From assembly GCA_012295275.1 (NCBI GenBank), contig CM022673.1:29397136-29461135 (forward strand): DNA of 64,000 nucleotides, written 5' to 3'. The stretch's first letter is position 1; every line of letters starts with the position of its first letter. Under the pieces are notes generated by a model that was given only the letters and a program-made list of their open reading frames with translations, did not search any database and was not told where the DNA came from. This DNA is from Chrysomallon squamiferum. Lineage: Eukaryota; Mollusca; Gastropoda; Neomphalida; Peltospiridae. Below, piece by piece: positions 61,826 through 64,000 of this stretch. The translations under genes were made by a program, and so were the position numbers.

Positions 61826-63710
61826 TACACACACATACATACTCATCCACATGCTCAGTCATCATAAGTTTTACTTAAAAGTTTTAAATGCACAATATAA
61901 GGGAGGTAACTGTATAGCATAAAACAACTATGTGACATTATTTTTTCTTTAAAATTGTCTTTAAAAAATCACATATACATACACACACACACATATATAT
62001 ATATGATGCATTTATATTATTAAATATATTAATTAAAAATTAGAAAAAAATGAGACATTAATTTCACATCAGATAAAACGTCACAGTAACAATAAATAGA
62101 GATTAATTTGTTCTTCCATCAAAATAAACACTAATGTTTGACTGTCTATCACTCCAAACTATTTTATACATTCATTTTACACAACTCTAATGACATGAGA
62201 AGACCAAATGAAAGCATATTTTCAGATCTATATTATCAACCCTTGTTTATTTGAGATTTGAAATTGTCAAAAATGGTAATACTTGAAAAATGTTCCCATT
62301 ACTGCAGAAATTCTTTTTTCAACATACACTTGTCAAGTAAAAGTTTACAAAACTAAATCAGTTACTGGAACCATTTAGAATCATTTAATAGACTTTTTTT
62401 TATTATTATTCCAATATTCATTTAATTTTTCATTCTAGAAAAATATATTTCAACATGATTCTCTCGTGTCAAATTAAAGTGTATGTATGTGTTTGTGAGA
62501 AAGTGTATGTGTATATATGTGTGTATGTGTAAGTGTATATGTGTATATGTTTATGTGTGTATGTGTATGTATGTATGTGTATATATGGTTGTATTATATG
62601 TACATGTCTTATGTTGAAAAGTTAAATTTAATACTATTCACAAAATTAATGTTTATTTTATTTAATTTCATACATGGTATGTGTATATGTGTGTGTGTCA
62701 ATAAACACATACATACACATATGCACACACGTATGAAATAAAATAAAATAGATATACATTAATTTTGTGAACATTTTATATGTTGTTAAATAAATCTAAA
62801 TATTGTCTTCAAATTTCAGTTTACAAATACTATGAACTTCTATATTATTTGTTGATAATTTTTTACGGTATATTTTATCTGCTTAAAATGTTAGTTATTT
62901 ATTTTTTATTACTTATTTTATTTTTTAGCTTTATACAATAAAAGAAATTGATAGATACCCATCACTGTTTCAGTCATTCGTATGCTTTTTAAAAACTTAA
63001 AAGAAGTTAACATTTATTTAGTTTTTAAAAATGAATGCTATCAAAAACAAAATAAATTTTCCGACTGTAATTTTGGTTTAGATTATTTTTTTATTATTTT
63101 GCTCTGAGAAAAACCCTGAGAAAACAAATGTCAAACACCAGCAACTCTATAAATTATAAACTATGTTTTTAAAACAAGATAATAAAAAATAAACCAGCCA
63201 AATAAAATATTCAGCAAGTTACAAATTAAGGCAAAATCAGACAAAATATATTTATAATTGTACGTACTATGTTTAATTTTTAATCACTTTTGAATTAACA
63301 CAAGAAATAAATACATTCAAAGAAAATCTTGGCATCACCAAAGACCCAGTCTATTTGTGATATTGCATATATTAAAAACAATATCTATGTTGACTCAGTT
63401 TGAAGAGAATATTTAAACTGGATAATGTTTAATTTTTGAATATATTTCATAAATCAAAAAAAATAAATTATCCTCATCAGCATCATTCTCATACTACTAC
63501 AACTACTTCTACAACTATCAAAACTCAACAACTACCACCACTACCACTACTACTATTACTACCACTAATAAAAATAATAAATAAAAACACACCCATATTT
63601 TTTACAATGACGGGAACACTCTATTATAGATGATATATTTGTCCTGTATATATCTTCAATTTGAATATCATCCTTTTCATAACATCCATAATACCATGTT
63701 TCAGAGGAGA
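1300..63710 (-). CDS. PKD1: Polycystin-1-like receptor, internal part (WSC + 12.5 PKD repeats), 16 exons joined
   Basis: Sixteen minus-strand exons join into one open frame of 4014 nt (1337 complete codons): 63593-63710, 58825-58920, 56598-56785, 50606-50749, 38233-38561, 25505-25591, 23858-25142, 22535-22675, 18888-19003, 15768-15841, 12083-12241, 5444-5549, 4462-5045, 3121-3351, 2376-2500 and 1300-1530. All introns are GT-AG and all phases match, which would be very unlikely by chance. Domain order is WSC (about residues 5-93), then PKD repeats at about 110-206, 207-325, 328-450, 451-541, 543-631, 633-724, 725-814, 815-897, 900-983, 985-1090, 1092-1190, 1191-1292 and 1294-onward (cut). DFGDG/DLGDG motifs occur at about 667-671, 1017-1021 and 1231-1235. 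There are many N-glycosylation sequons and no transmembrane segment. Known: WSC plus tandem PKD repeats is the ectodomain of polycystin-1, a ciliary/adhesion receptor partnered with PKD2 channels. Inferred: this is a PC1 homolog. Not seen: LRR, C-type lectin, LDL-A, REJ, GAIN/GPS, PLAT or channel-like domains. An unrelated WSC/PKD surface protein remains possible. Confidence 0.8.
1531..2375. other. Intron 15 (exon 15 to exon 16), 845 nt
   Basis: Intronic. The middle is a TG-rich block at about 1938-2025 and a CA-rich block at about 2123-2225, which are mutually complementary in composition. The rest is AT-rich unique sequence. The 60-80 residue ORFs here are translations of the TG/CA repeats. 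Confidence 0.75.
1938..2225. repeat. Opposed TG-rich and CA-rich repeats
   Basis: The plus strand shows interrupted TATGTGTG units at 1938-2025, then about 95 bp of other sequence, then (CA)n with CATACA interruptions at 2123-2225. The two blocks could pair as a long imperfect stem in the pre-mRNA. Confidence 0.75.
2376..2500 (-). CDS. Exon 15: core of PKD repeat 12
   Basis: Residues 1220-1260, 125 nt, phase 2 in and phase 1 out, with a TTTTTCAG acceptor and a GAAG|GTATTG donor. It carries SFLFDFGDGSTQTVNGS, a canonical PKD core with intact DFGDGST, and then HIVGQARHVYTE, leading into the VGIYDVQVTAVNP ending of exon 16. The intact GDG loop makes this one of the most recognisable exons in the window even though it lacks a usable ORF of its own. 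Confidence 0.92.
2501..3120. other. Intron 14 (exon 14 to exon 15), 620 nt
   Basis: Extremely AT-rich. A degenerate tandem duplication is visible: a poly-T start, then ATAAATATTTGCTGACCAAA near 2903-2923, matched by AAATATTTGTTGAACAAA near 3027-3045. No coding potential seen. Confidence 0.7.
3121..3351 (-). CDS. Exon 14: end of PKD repeat 11 and start of PKD repeat 12
   Basis: Residues 1143-1218, 231 nt, symmetric phase 2-2, with a TTCTTTCAG acceptor and a CTAA|GTAAGT donor. VVKYMFNVPSEYQVSVHISN is a standard PKD ending, and FKFLAVEEIKNVLFTHKTSG is the linker and first strand of PKD12. The exon stands out from its flanks by ordinary coding base composition. Without splicing the frame would hit stops on both sides. 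The junction to exon 15 reads VVFVAKVIEGSHASFLFDFG, a seamless strand B to C transition. Confidence 0.92.
3352..4461. other. Intron 13 (exon 13 to exon 14), 1110 nt
   Basis: Mostly AT-rich, with a (ATC/ATT)-rich stretch at about 4350-4440 close to exon 13. A more complex island at about 3920-4170 carries an 83-residue minus-strand ORF bounded by a possible acceptor (TTTACAG) and a GTAACA. It cannot be inserted into the gene in frame (see rejected items). Confidence 0.65.
4462..5045 (-). CDS. Exon 13: end of PKD repeat 9, PKD repeat 10, most of PKD repeat 11
   Basis: Residues 948-1141, 584 nt, phase 0 in and phase 2 out, with a TTTACAG acceptor and a TCAG|GTGAGT donor. It contains the PKD9 ending (HTFEKPEILEITVRAKNDIS) and a complete PKD10 (985-1090) with canonical FVVSFDFGDGN, a loop carrying KEGEGRKSY, and the ending ASIGEYAVQVNVSN. 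PKD11 follows (from 1092), with core LLFQWKLAHADGS. It is the second largest exon. PKD10 is the most canonical repeat in the window. Upstream open frame with a possible ATG lies in the intron and is not needed. Confidence 0.94.
5046..5443. other. Intron 12 (exon 12 to exon 13), 398 nt
   Basis: Short AT-rich intron with ordinary GT-AG ends. I see nothing else in it. Confidence 0.75.
5444..5549 (-). CDS. Exon 12: core of PKD repeat 9
   Basis: Residues 913-947, 106 nt, phase 2 in and phase 0 out, with a TTTCCAG acceptor and an ACAG|GTAACA donor. It encodes HIWTAVAEGGSHIVYYWTFN followed by NGSTKITTQAQ. The IVYYWTFNNGST segment is a clear PKD core (x-Y-x-W-x-F-x-x-G), and NGS is a sequon. The poly-A tract at 5602-5624 on the plus strand is a T tract about 55 nt upstream of the acceptor on the sense strand. 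The next exon begins YSFHTFEKPEIL, completing PKD9. Confidence 0.88.
5602..5624. repeat. Poly-A tract (poly-T on sense strand)
   Basis: Twenty-three consecutive A, about 55 nt upstream of the exon 12 acceptor in the sense direction. Confidence 0.9.
5695..6110. repeat. Degenerate tandem repeat, unit about 150 bp, three copies
   Basis: The shared block ATTAAATATATTTTAG occurs at 5751, 5895 and 6053. In copies 2 and 3 it is preceded by GCCAGAGAATTT-like sequence, and copies 2 and 3 begin just after a TTTCAG or TATCAG. Spacing is 144 and 158 bp. Copies have diverged substantially. Confidence 0.75.
6174..6416. repeat. Tandem duplication, 124-bp unit, two near-identical copies
   Basis: ATTGAAACATTCTAG begins at 6174 and again at 6298, and the following roughly 115 bp match with only a few differences (for example GAATG against GAAAG, and one TTAATT indel). 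Near identity implies a recent duplication. Confidence 0.88.
6458..6534. repeat. (TG)n microsatellite, about 38 units
   Basis: Perfect uninterrupted GT dinucleotide run of 77 bp, the longest perfect one in the window. Confidence 0.95.
8050..8960. other. Unresolved complex-sequence island within intron 11
   Basis: Base composition is less AT-skewed than the flanks. Three 61-73 residue minus-strand ORFs in different frames (8248-8442, 8721-8942 and 8051-8269) suggest degraded coding sequence; the last ends at CTG|GTAAGTAG, a strong donor-like site. I recognise no family. A decayed mobile element or a regulatory segment are both possible. Confidence 0.35.
12083..12241 (-). CDS. Exon 11: end of PKD repeat 8 and start of PKD repeat 9
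   Basis: Residues 860-911, 159 nt, symmetric phase 2-2, with a CTCCTCCAG acceptor and an AAAG|GTAAGG donor. WKHAFSLPCVYKLGVSIFGE is the PKD8 ending (H-x-F-x-x-P-x-x-Y-x-L-x-V), with cysteine C868 in place of glycine. YVTVEEPIRSLTLKGPSAVE forms the linker and the opening of PKD9. The exon contains no in-frame ATG and would not be found by an ORF scan that requires a start. Exons 10 and 12 both join it in phase. Confidence 0.87.
13104..13200. repeat. (AAT)n with AATAAC hexamer array
   Basis: Perfect ATA trinucleotides pass into a run of AACAAT/AATAAC hexamers and back, a compound microsatellite. Confidence 0.88.
14471..14493. repeat. Poly-A tract
   Basis: Twenty-three consecutive A on the plus strand. 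Confidence 0.9.
14615..14651. repeat. (TG)n microsatellite
   Basis: GT dinucleotides with a single TC interruption. Confidence 0.9.
15173..15237. repeat. (AAAT)n microsatellite
   Basis: About sixteen tetranucleotide units with a short AAAC interruption. The translated ORFs across it are low-complexity (F/L/Y/I repeats). Confidence 0.93.
15768..15841 (-). CDS. Exon 10: core strands of PKD repeat 8
   Basis: Residues 835-858, 74 nt, phase 0 in and phase 2 out, with a TTTCTAG acceptor and a CGAG|GTAAGA donor. This is the smallest exon in the chain. The translation GIDFVERITFNISNGKFEEY supplies the C strand (ERITFNISNG occupies the W-D-F-G-D-G position) and an N-glycosylation sequon NIS; a second sequon, NTS, lies just after it. 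It has no ATG and is AT-rich, so support rests on the strong splice sites, exact phase agreement with exons 9 and 11, and the fit inside a repeat that would otherwise lack its core. Confidence 0.82.
17180..17480. other. Complex unique segment, possible conserved non-coding element
   Basis: A stretch of balanced composition inside AT-rich intron, including GTAATTACAAAGTAATTATC (two homeodomain-type TAATTA/GTAATTA cores). No coding frame is sustained. Regulatory function is a guess from texture only. Confidence 0.25.
17635..17740. repeat. (ATC)n/(ATT)n compound microsatellite
   Basis: Two perfect TCA/ATC runs flank a central ATT/GTT section. Confidence 0.9.
18888..19003 (-). CDS. Exon 9: end of PKD repeat 7 and start of PKD repeat 8
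   Basis: Residues 797-834, 116 nt, phase 1 in and phase 0 out, with a TGTTTCAG acceptor and a GACA|GTAAGT donor. The translation VSLAAKQQEVTVEE finishes the G strand of PKD7. After a five-residue linker the next repeat opens with VRLVHAAAVKTFEDVLFTLT, the usual first two strands of a PKD domain. The exon is GC-richer than its surroundings. A domain boundary inside an exon, rather than at an intron, is the pattern throughout this gene. Confidence 0.88.
19355..19388. repeat. (CA)n microsatellite
   Basis: Seventeen perfect CA units. Confidence 0.93.
20560..20599. repeat. (TTA)n microsatellite
   Basis: About thirteen perfect trinucleotide units. Confidence 0.93.
22042..22270. repeat. T-rich low-complexity block
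   Basis: Long T/A-only sequence of TTTTATTTTATT type. The plus-strand ORF across it is a low-complexity F/I/Y/L string and not a gene. Confidence 0.85.
22535..22675 (-). CDS. Exon 8: core of PKD repeat 7
   Basis: Residues 750-795, 141 nt, symmetric phase 1-1, with a TTCGCAG acceptor and a GAAG|GTAAAG donor. It encodes GEGDLIFEWIFPENTS, where the FEWIF core replaces WDFGDG, and the ending FNEAGNHTVLLKVRNE, matching F-x-x-x-G-x-x-x-V-x-L-x-V-x-N. Joined to exon 7 it gives LLVAQNAGQVVGEG, and joined to exon 9 it gives KVRNEVSLAAKQ, both smooth PKD sequence. An ATG upstream in the polypyrimidine tract is intronic. Confidence 0.9.
22676..23857. other. Intron 7 (exon 7 to exon 8), 1.2 kb
   Basis: AT-rich unique sequence with few repeats and no recognisable feature. 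Confidence 0.75.
23858..25142 (-). CDS. Exon 7: large exon with PKD repeats 3-6 and start of 7
   Basis: Residues 321-748, 1285 nt, phase 0 in and phase 1 out, with a TTTTTTAG acceptor and a GCAG|GTACGA donor. This is the longest coding exon in the window. It holds PKD3 (about 328-450, long loops, five or more sequons, VDFGLGE core), PKD4 (451-541, VTWMIYD core and FEDYGRYMISVTVTN), PKD5 (543-631, MFEWNFKDN core and YLYPGKYSIGILAFN) and PKD6 (633-724, IEFDLGDGRKS core and FKHPGLYTITVFAFN). It ends within PKD7 (VEFKILNKPLIRG). The P-G-x-Y-x-I-x-V-x-x-F-N repeat endings recur about every 90 residues, which defines the tandem array. The open frame runs past the donor for 74 nt, but that extension is not PKD-like. 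Confidence 0.95.
25143..25504. other. Intron 6 (exon 6 to exon 7), 362 nt
   Basis: The shortest intron in the window. It includes a short GATGATAATGATGATG/ATAATA stretch near 25172-25245 and a partly duplicated segment (TCTTGTATTA at about 25353 and 25405). Confidence 0.75.
25505..25591 (-). CDS. Exon 6: end of PKD repeat 2
   Basis: Residues 292-320, 87 nt, phase 0-0, with a CCTTTCAG acceptor and a GTT|GTAAGT donor. It encodes one compact motif, DYVFPTVGVHTVTATVFNSY, the textbook C-terminal PKD signature (Y-x-F-x-x-x-G-x-Y/H-x-V-x-V-x-N). It sits more than 12 kb from exon 5 but only 362 nt from exon 7. It contains no in-frame ATG, so it is easily missed. The motif completes PKD2 exactly where exon 5 stops, which supports the long exon 5-6 intron as genuine. 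Confidence 0.87.
26501..26531. repeat. (TAA)n microsatellite
   Basis: Ten perfect trinucleotide units. Confidence 0.92.
27339..27402. repeat. (TG)n microsatellite
   Basis: About 32 TG units with one T insertion near the end. Confidence 0.95.
27576..27704. repeat. Degenerate tandem duplication, unit about 65 bp
   Basis: CAATAATTAGGATACTGAAA with ATTGATTGTTATTT in copy 1 is matched by CTATAATTAGGGTAACTAAA with TTGACTGTTATTT in copy 2, each after an ATCACAGA- or ATTACAGA-type start. Confidence 0.7.
29380..29590. repeat. TA/CA complex microsatellite
   Basis: Mixed (TATA), ACATATA and CACATA units. Overlapping ORFs on both strands are repeat translations. Confidence 0.85.
29640..30000. other. 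Complex island with 18-bp palindrome, possible regulatory element
   Basis: Balanced composition without a sustained reading frame. At 29974-29991 it contains a perfect palindrome, TCCCACAA-CA-TTGTGGGA, whose arms resemble head-to-head TGTGGGA (CSL/Su(H)-like core) half-sites. A long poly-A tract follows at 30011. Confidence 0.35.
30011..30032. repeat. Poly-A tract
   Basis: Twenty-two consecutive A on the plus strand, directly after the complex island. Confidence 0.9.
31180..31275 (-). pseudogene. Possible degraded coding remnant inside intron 5
   Basis: The minus strand reads about 30 residues of coding-like sequence (WDKFVHETVDFLNQIVHEFE, then TVQIGDDADCEEE) with balanced codon use, in contrast to the surrounding AT-rich intron. 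A stop lies immediately upstream and no acceptor site precedes it, so it is not an exon of the polycystin-like gene. The acidic tail and WDKF start would suit a decayed transposase or other inserted gene fragment. The family is not recognised. Confidence 0.3.
35062..35410. repeat. Degenerate minisatellite, 40-bp period, about eight copies
   Basis: GTTAAATA(T/G)(G/A)TTAACATTTG-like cores start at 35070, 35110, 35150 and 35191. Weaker copies follow at about 35270, 35311, 35351 and 35388. Spacing stays 40-41 bp although the sequence has drifted. Confidence 0.75.
36137..36228. repeat. (ACAG)n then (GATA)n compound microsatellite
   Basis: Ten or so perfect AGAC units pass directly into five GATA units and then imperfect AGATAC copies. 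Confidence 0.94.
37829..37863. repeat. Poly-A followed by (AT)n
   Basis: About 13 A, then about 11 AT units, then ATAATAAT. Confidence 0.88.
38233..38561 (-). CDS. Exon 5: end of PKD repeat 1 and most of PKD repeat 2
   Basis: Residues 183-291, 329 nt, phase 1 in and phase 0 out, with an ATTTCAG acceptor and a CCAG|GTGAGA donor. It begins with the final PKD1 strand (VTCKNAISSLSTHLTV), then a short PAPQH linker. A second, longer Ig-like repeat follows with inserted loops and three extra cysteines (about 222, 281 and 286), the latter two in CAGSDC. The frame is open across the full 329 nt, and base composition is visibly richer in G+C than the flanking introns. PKD2 is atypically long, and its core is weaker than the other repeats before the strong PKD ending supplied by exon 6. 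Confidence 0.88.
40860..40879. repeat. Poly-T tract
   Basis: About twenty consecutive T, followed by another short T run. Confidence 0.85.
41560..41960. other. Complex unique segment within intron 4
   Basis: Balanced composition, no sustained frame and no repeat. It includes several GATAA, TGACAG and ATTA-type short motifs. It could be a conserved non-coding element, but the evidence is composition only. Confidence 0.25.
42021..42425. repeat. Minisatellite, 52-55-bp unit, about 7.5 copies
   Basis: Units begin TCCCTTTATG at 42021, 42076, 42130, 42182, 42236, 42291, 42346 and 42399, each continuing through ATCACTGAAGTTAAAA-type sequence to TTAGTTAT. Divergence between copies is low to moderate. 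A plus-strand ORF (42032-42256) is purely a product of the array. Confidence 0.93.
44720..45100. repeat. Degenerate minisatellite, unit about 60-85 bp, five copies
   Basis: Recurring elements are TTTTCATAC(A), GTTTAGAAGATATACTCCAA and GAAATAAATTTTACATTA. TTTTCATA-like anchors lie near 44720, 44801, 44862, 44944 and 45029; one unit lacks the middle block. Confidence 0.8.
46299..46324. repeat. Poly-T tract
   Basis: Twenty-six consecutive T on the plus strand. Confidence 0.92.
46735..46925. promoter_or_regulatory. Candidate homeodomain-type cis element in intron 4
   Basis: A balanced-composition island. Within about 40 bp it contains TAATTA (46836-46841), TGATGACAG (46844-46852, similar to a TALE/Meis-type TGACAG site), TAATTG (46858-46863) and TAATTA (46867-46872). 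The clustering is visible; enhancer function is inferred and unproven. Confidence 0.3.
47107..47130. repeat. (CA)n microsatellite
   Basis: Twelve CA units followed by TTTGTGTGTATATGTATG. Confidence 0.9.
47580..48400. repeat. Minisatellite, 76-89-bp unit with 40-bp sub-unit, about 12 copies
   Basis: GAAAACCTGTACAATATTCT-type unit starts lie at 47580, 47656, 47696, 47736, about 47820, 47909, 47988, 48074, 48154, 48221, 48298 and 48385. Full units continue through AATGTATTTTCACTGTGG, GGGAGATGACAGCCAGGCAT and ACTGGACTAAT. Three starts are only 40 bp apart (47656-47775) because of a truncated, nearly perfect 40-bp triplication. A plus-strand ORF at 47793-48014 is derived from the array. Confidence 0.93.
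50606..50749 (-). CDS. Exon 4: core of PKD repeat 1
   Basis: Residues 135-181, 144 nt, symmetric phase 1-1, with a TTTTTCAG acceptor and an ATTG|GTAAGT donor. It encodes the middle strands of PKD1, including YEFVWRIGNKT (position of the usual W-D-F-G-D-G strand, with the GDG loop replaced) and the motif FEKPGDYDI, equivalent to the F-x-x-P-G-x-Y-x-V signature of PKD domains. A sequon NAS is present. The exon finishes in the middle of the G-strand, which the next exon completes as EVTCKNAISS, a standard V-x-V-x-N-x-x-S ending. Because it is frame-neutral, skipping would delete most of PKD1. Confidence 0.88.
51522..51550. repeat. Poly-A tract, 29 bp
   Basis: The longest homopolymer run in the window. 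Overlapping ORFs contain the resulting lysine or phenylalanine run. Confidence 0.93.
54240..54885. promoter_or_regulatory. Long complex island in intron 3, candidate conserved non-coding element
   Basis: About 640 bp of balanced, repeat-free sequence embedded in very AT-rich intron, with stops in every frame that I followed. It includes GTCATTAATCGCTTTTCAAA followed by TTAACCATGACATCACAAC, an ATTA-rich part typical in look of developmental enhancers. Function is inferred from texture only; a decayed mobile element is an alternative. Confidence 0.3.
56284..56545. repeat. Compound (AT)n / (GT)n / (ATGT)n microsatellite
   Basis: Blocks: TA/CA at 56284-56302, GTAT units, (GT)n at 56357-56399, (AT)n at 56448-56472, and (ATGT)n at about 56503-56537. 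It starts about 50 bp beyond the exon 3 donor. The long ORFs on both strands here are repeat translations. Confidence 0.94.
56598..56785 (-). CDS. Exon 3: C-terminal WSC domain and start of PKD repeat 1
   Basis: Residues 72-133, 188 nt, phase 2 in and phase 1 out, with a TTTATAG acceptor and a GATG|GTATGA donor. The exon opens with the last two WSC cysteines, in CSDNVEHLLPCGGARRF; the C-GG-x-R ending is the classic WSC terminus (C72, C81). After a short linker it enters the first PKD repeat (about residue 110, VVLNADLQVAKFINITD). Having WSC and PKD in one exon shows directly that the two domains belong to one protein. A dense (AT)n/(GT)n/(ATGT)n block starts about 50 bp into the following intron, very close to the donor. 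Confidence 0.9.
57103..57127. repeat. Poly-T tract
   Basis: Twenty-five consecutive T. Confidence 0.92.
57749..57780. repeat. (TG)n microsatellite
   Basis: Sixteen perfect units. Confidence 0.92.
58287..58317. repeat. Adjacent poly-A and poly-T (hairpin-capable)
   Basis: Eighteen A, then CA, then eleven T; the two runs can pair as a tight stem. Confidence 0.85.
58665..58729. repeat. (TG)n microsatellite with interruptions
   Basis: About thirty TG units interrupted by GG and CA. It ends about 95 bp from the exon 2 donor. Confidence 0.93.
58825..58920 (-). CDS. Exon 2: central WSC domain
   Basis: Residues 40-70, 96 nt, phase 2 to phase 2, with a CTTGACAG acceptor and a GATAG|GTAAGT donor. 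The translation includes FTFVNVQWGSDCSCHNN, the WSC segment that normally reads close to F-G-x-Q-x-G-x-x-C-x-C, followed by AYCYD. It supplies cysteines C51, C53 and C68. There is no ATG in the correct frame, so simple ORF listing misses the exon, but the cysteine spacing and both splice sites are clear. Its length is a multiple of three and it is symmetric in phase. Skipping it would remove three of the eight WSC cysteines, so skipping is unlikely to give a folded product. Confidence 0.88.
60840..61350 (-). other. Unresolved ORF-bearing complex stretch in intron 1
   Basis: Two minus-strand ORFs of 79 and 81 residues (61107-61346 and 60844-61089) in a less AT-skewed segment. The second has four cysteines and a CCCHGK motif. 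I recognise no family and see no splice context that would join them to the WSC exons in frame. A decayed insertion is possible. Confidence 0.25.
61783..61843. repeat. (AT)n then (AC)n microsatellite
   Basis: Sixteen or so AT units passing into ACAC and ACATAC units. Confidence 0.93.
62637..62771. mobile_element. MITE-like long inverted repeat
   Basis: The outer arms TTCACAAAATTAATGT (62637-62652) and ACATTAATTTTGTGAA (62756-62771) are perfect inverted complements. Inside them the arms continue to pair imperfectly: TTTATTTAATTTCATAC on the left with GTATGAAATAAAATAAA on the right, then the GTGTATATGTGT and CACATACACATATG tracts. The total is about 135 bp with a very short loop, and there is no coding capacity. 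A foldback MITE or a palindromic rearrangement would both fit. I did not identify a clear target-site duplication. Confidence 0.6.
63593..63710 (-). CDS. Exon 1 (visible): N-terminal half of WSC domain
   Basis: Residues 1-39 of the joined translation. It starts after a TATTTCAG acceptor and ends at a GTGTGT donor (phase 2 in, phase 2 out, 118 nt). It encodes the WSC opening: a YYGCYEKDD motif and the first three of the eight domain cysteines (C9, C31, C35) in a C-x3-C arrangement before KKYG. The frame stays open upstream to an ATG at 63786, and a second in-frame acceptor (CTTCAG) lies 27 nt upstream, giving an exon start at 63737. The true 5' boundary is therefore ambiguous: an internal exon after LRRs, as in vertebrate PC1, or an exon carrying part of a signal peptide (GCLFIFSISVSS). 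The donor end is supported by perfect continuation of the WSC fold in the next exon. Confidence 0.85.
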
Positions 63711-64000
63711 CTGAAATAGAAAATATAAATAAACAACCTGAAGAAAAAAAATCAGACTTTTTCAAAACATTATTTTTAATATTCATGAATAAATTTCTAC
63801 TTTACTGTATATAAAAACTTTTTAGAACATTCTTTTTTTTTCCAAATAAACAGCCATTTGTTAATAATTTACTTAAACTAAACACAGTATAGAAAAAAAA
63901 AACTATCTGAATAATGCAGAACTAAGTATTACTAAAATAAGCTTTGAAGAAAAAAGTTATGAAAACAACTGAAAAAATAAACCTTATTTTGATAGCCTTC
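63711..64000. other. Sequence upstream of exon 1 (intron, or 5' end of gene)
   Basis: Immediately upstream in the sense direction are two in-frame acceptors 27 nt apart (exon start at 63710 or 63737) and an in-frame ATG at 63786 with no intervening stop. Most of the stretch is AT-rich and looks intronic, with T-rich polypyrimidine tracts. No LRR-coding sequence is present within the 290 bases left. Confidence 0.6.

Larger units (their letters stand above)
58921..63592. other. Intron 1 (exon 1 to exon 2), 4.7 kb
   Basis: Contains ATT/ACT-rich sequence (59680-59815), poly-T (60340-60356 and 60769-60797), a complex stretch with two unrecognised minus ORFs (60840-61350), (AT)n(AC)n (61783-61843), TGTATG repeats (62480-62590), an inverted-repeat element (62637-62771) and ACT/ACC trinucleotides (63480-63570) just inside the exon 1 donor. 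Confidence 0.7.

Noticed and set aside
1-64000. tRNA, rRNA, LTR retrotransposon and bacterial-type features
   Set aside because: I saw no B-box-like GGTTCGA motif in a foldable context, no rRNA-like segment, no paired long direct repeats at LTR scale, and no polymerase, integrase or transposase motif.

Overview
This window is AT-rich animal genomic DNA with long introns. Essentially all of the supported coding content is one multi-exon gene on the minus strand. I reconstructed 16 consecutive internal coding exons, running from 63710 down to 1300. Every junction uses GT-AG splice sites and every intron phase agrees across the whole chain. Together they give an uninterrupted 1337-residue extracellular protein segment: one eight-cysteine WSC domain, then twelve complete PKD (Ig-like) repeats and the start of a thirteenth. 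This architecture is best explained as the N-terminal ectodomain of a polycystin-1-like receptor (PKD1 family). The gene continues beyond the low-coordinate edge, where further PKD repeats and the REJ/GAIN/transmembrane part would be expected. It probably also continues beyond the high-coordinate edge.

Layout in the direction of transcription: the WSC domain lies in exons 1-3 (63710-56598). PKD1 and PKD2 lie in exons 3-6 (56785-25505), which are separated by two introns of about 12 kb. PKD3-PKD6 and the start of PKD7 are packed in one large 1285-nt exon (25142-23858). PKD7-PKD13 are spread over exons 8-16 (22675-1300). Bases 1-1299 are the next intron, with no recognisable exon.

The introns make up more than 90 percent of the window. 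They hold microsatellites ((TG)n, (CA)n, (AT)n, (AAT)n, (ATC)n, (AAAT)n, (ACAG)n/(GATA)n), poly-A/poly-T tracts, several minisatellites with period about 40, 55, 60-85 and 40-90 bp, a MITE-like inverted repeat at 62637-62771, and a few islands of unusually complex sequence that might be cis-regulatory. I see no rRNA, tRNA, CRISPR array, LTR element or intact transposon ORF.

Organism: clearly a metazoan. The very AT-rich long introns, the dense TG/CA/TATG microsatellites and the divergent PC1-like PKD repeats would fit a lophotrochozoan such as a cephalopod or other mollusc. That assignment is inference from style, not from a diagnostic sequence.

Residue numbers below refer to the joined translation of this window (1 = first complete codon of exon 1).
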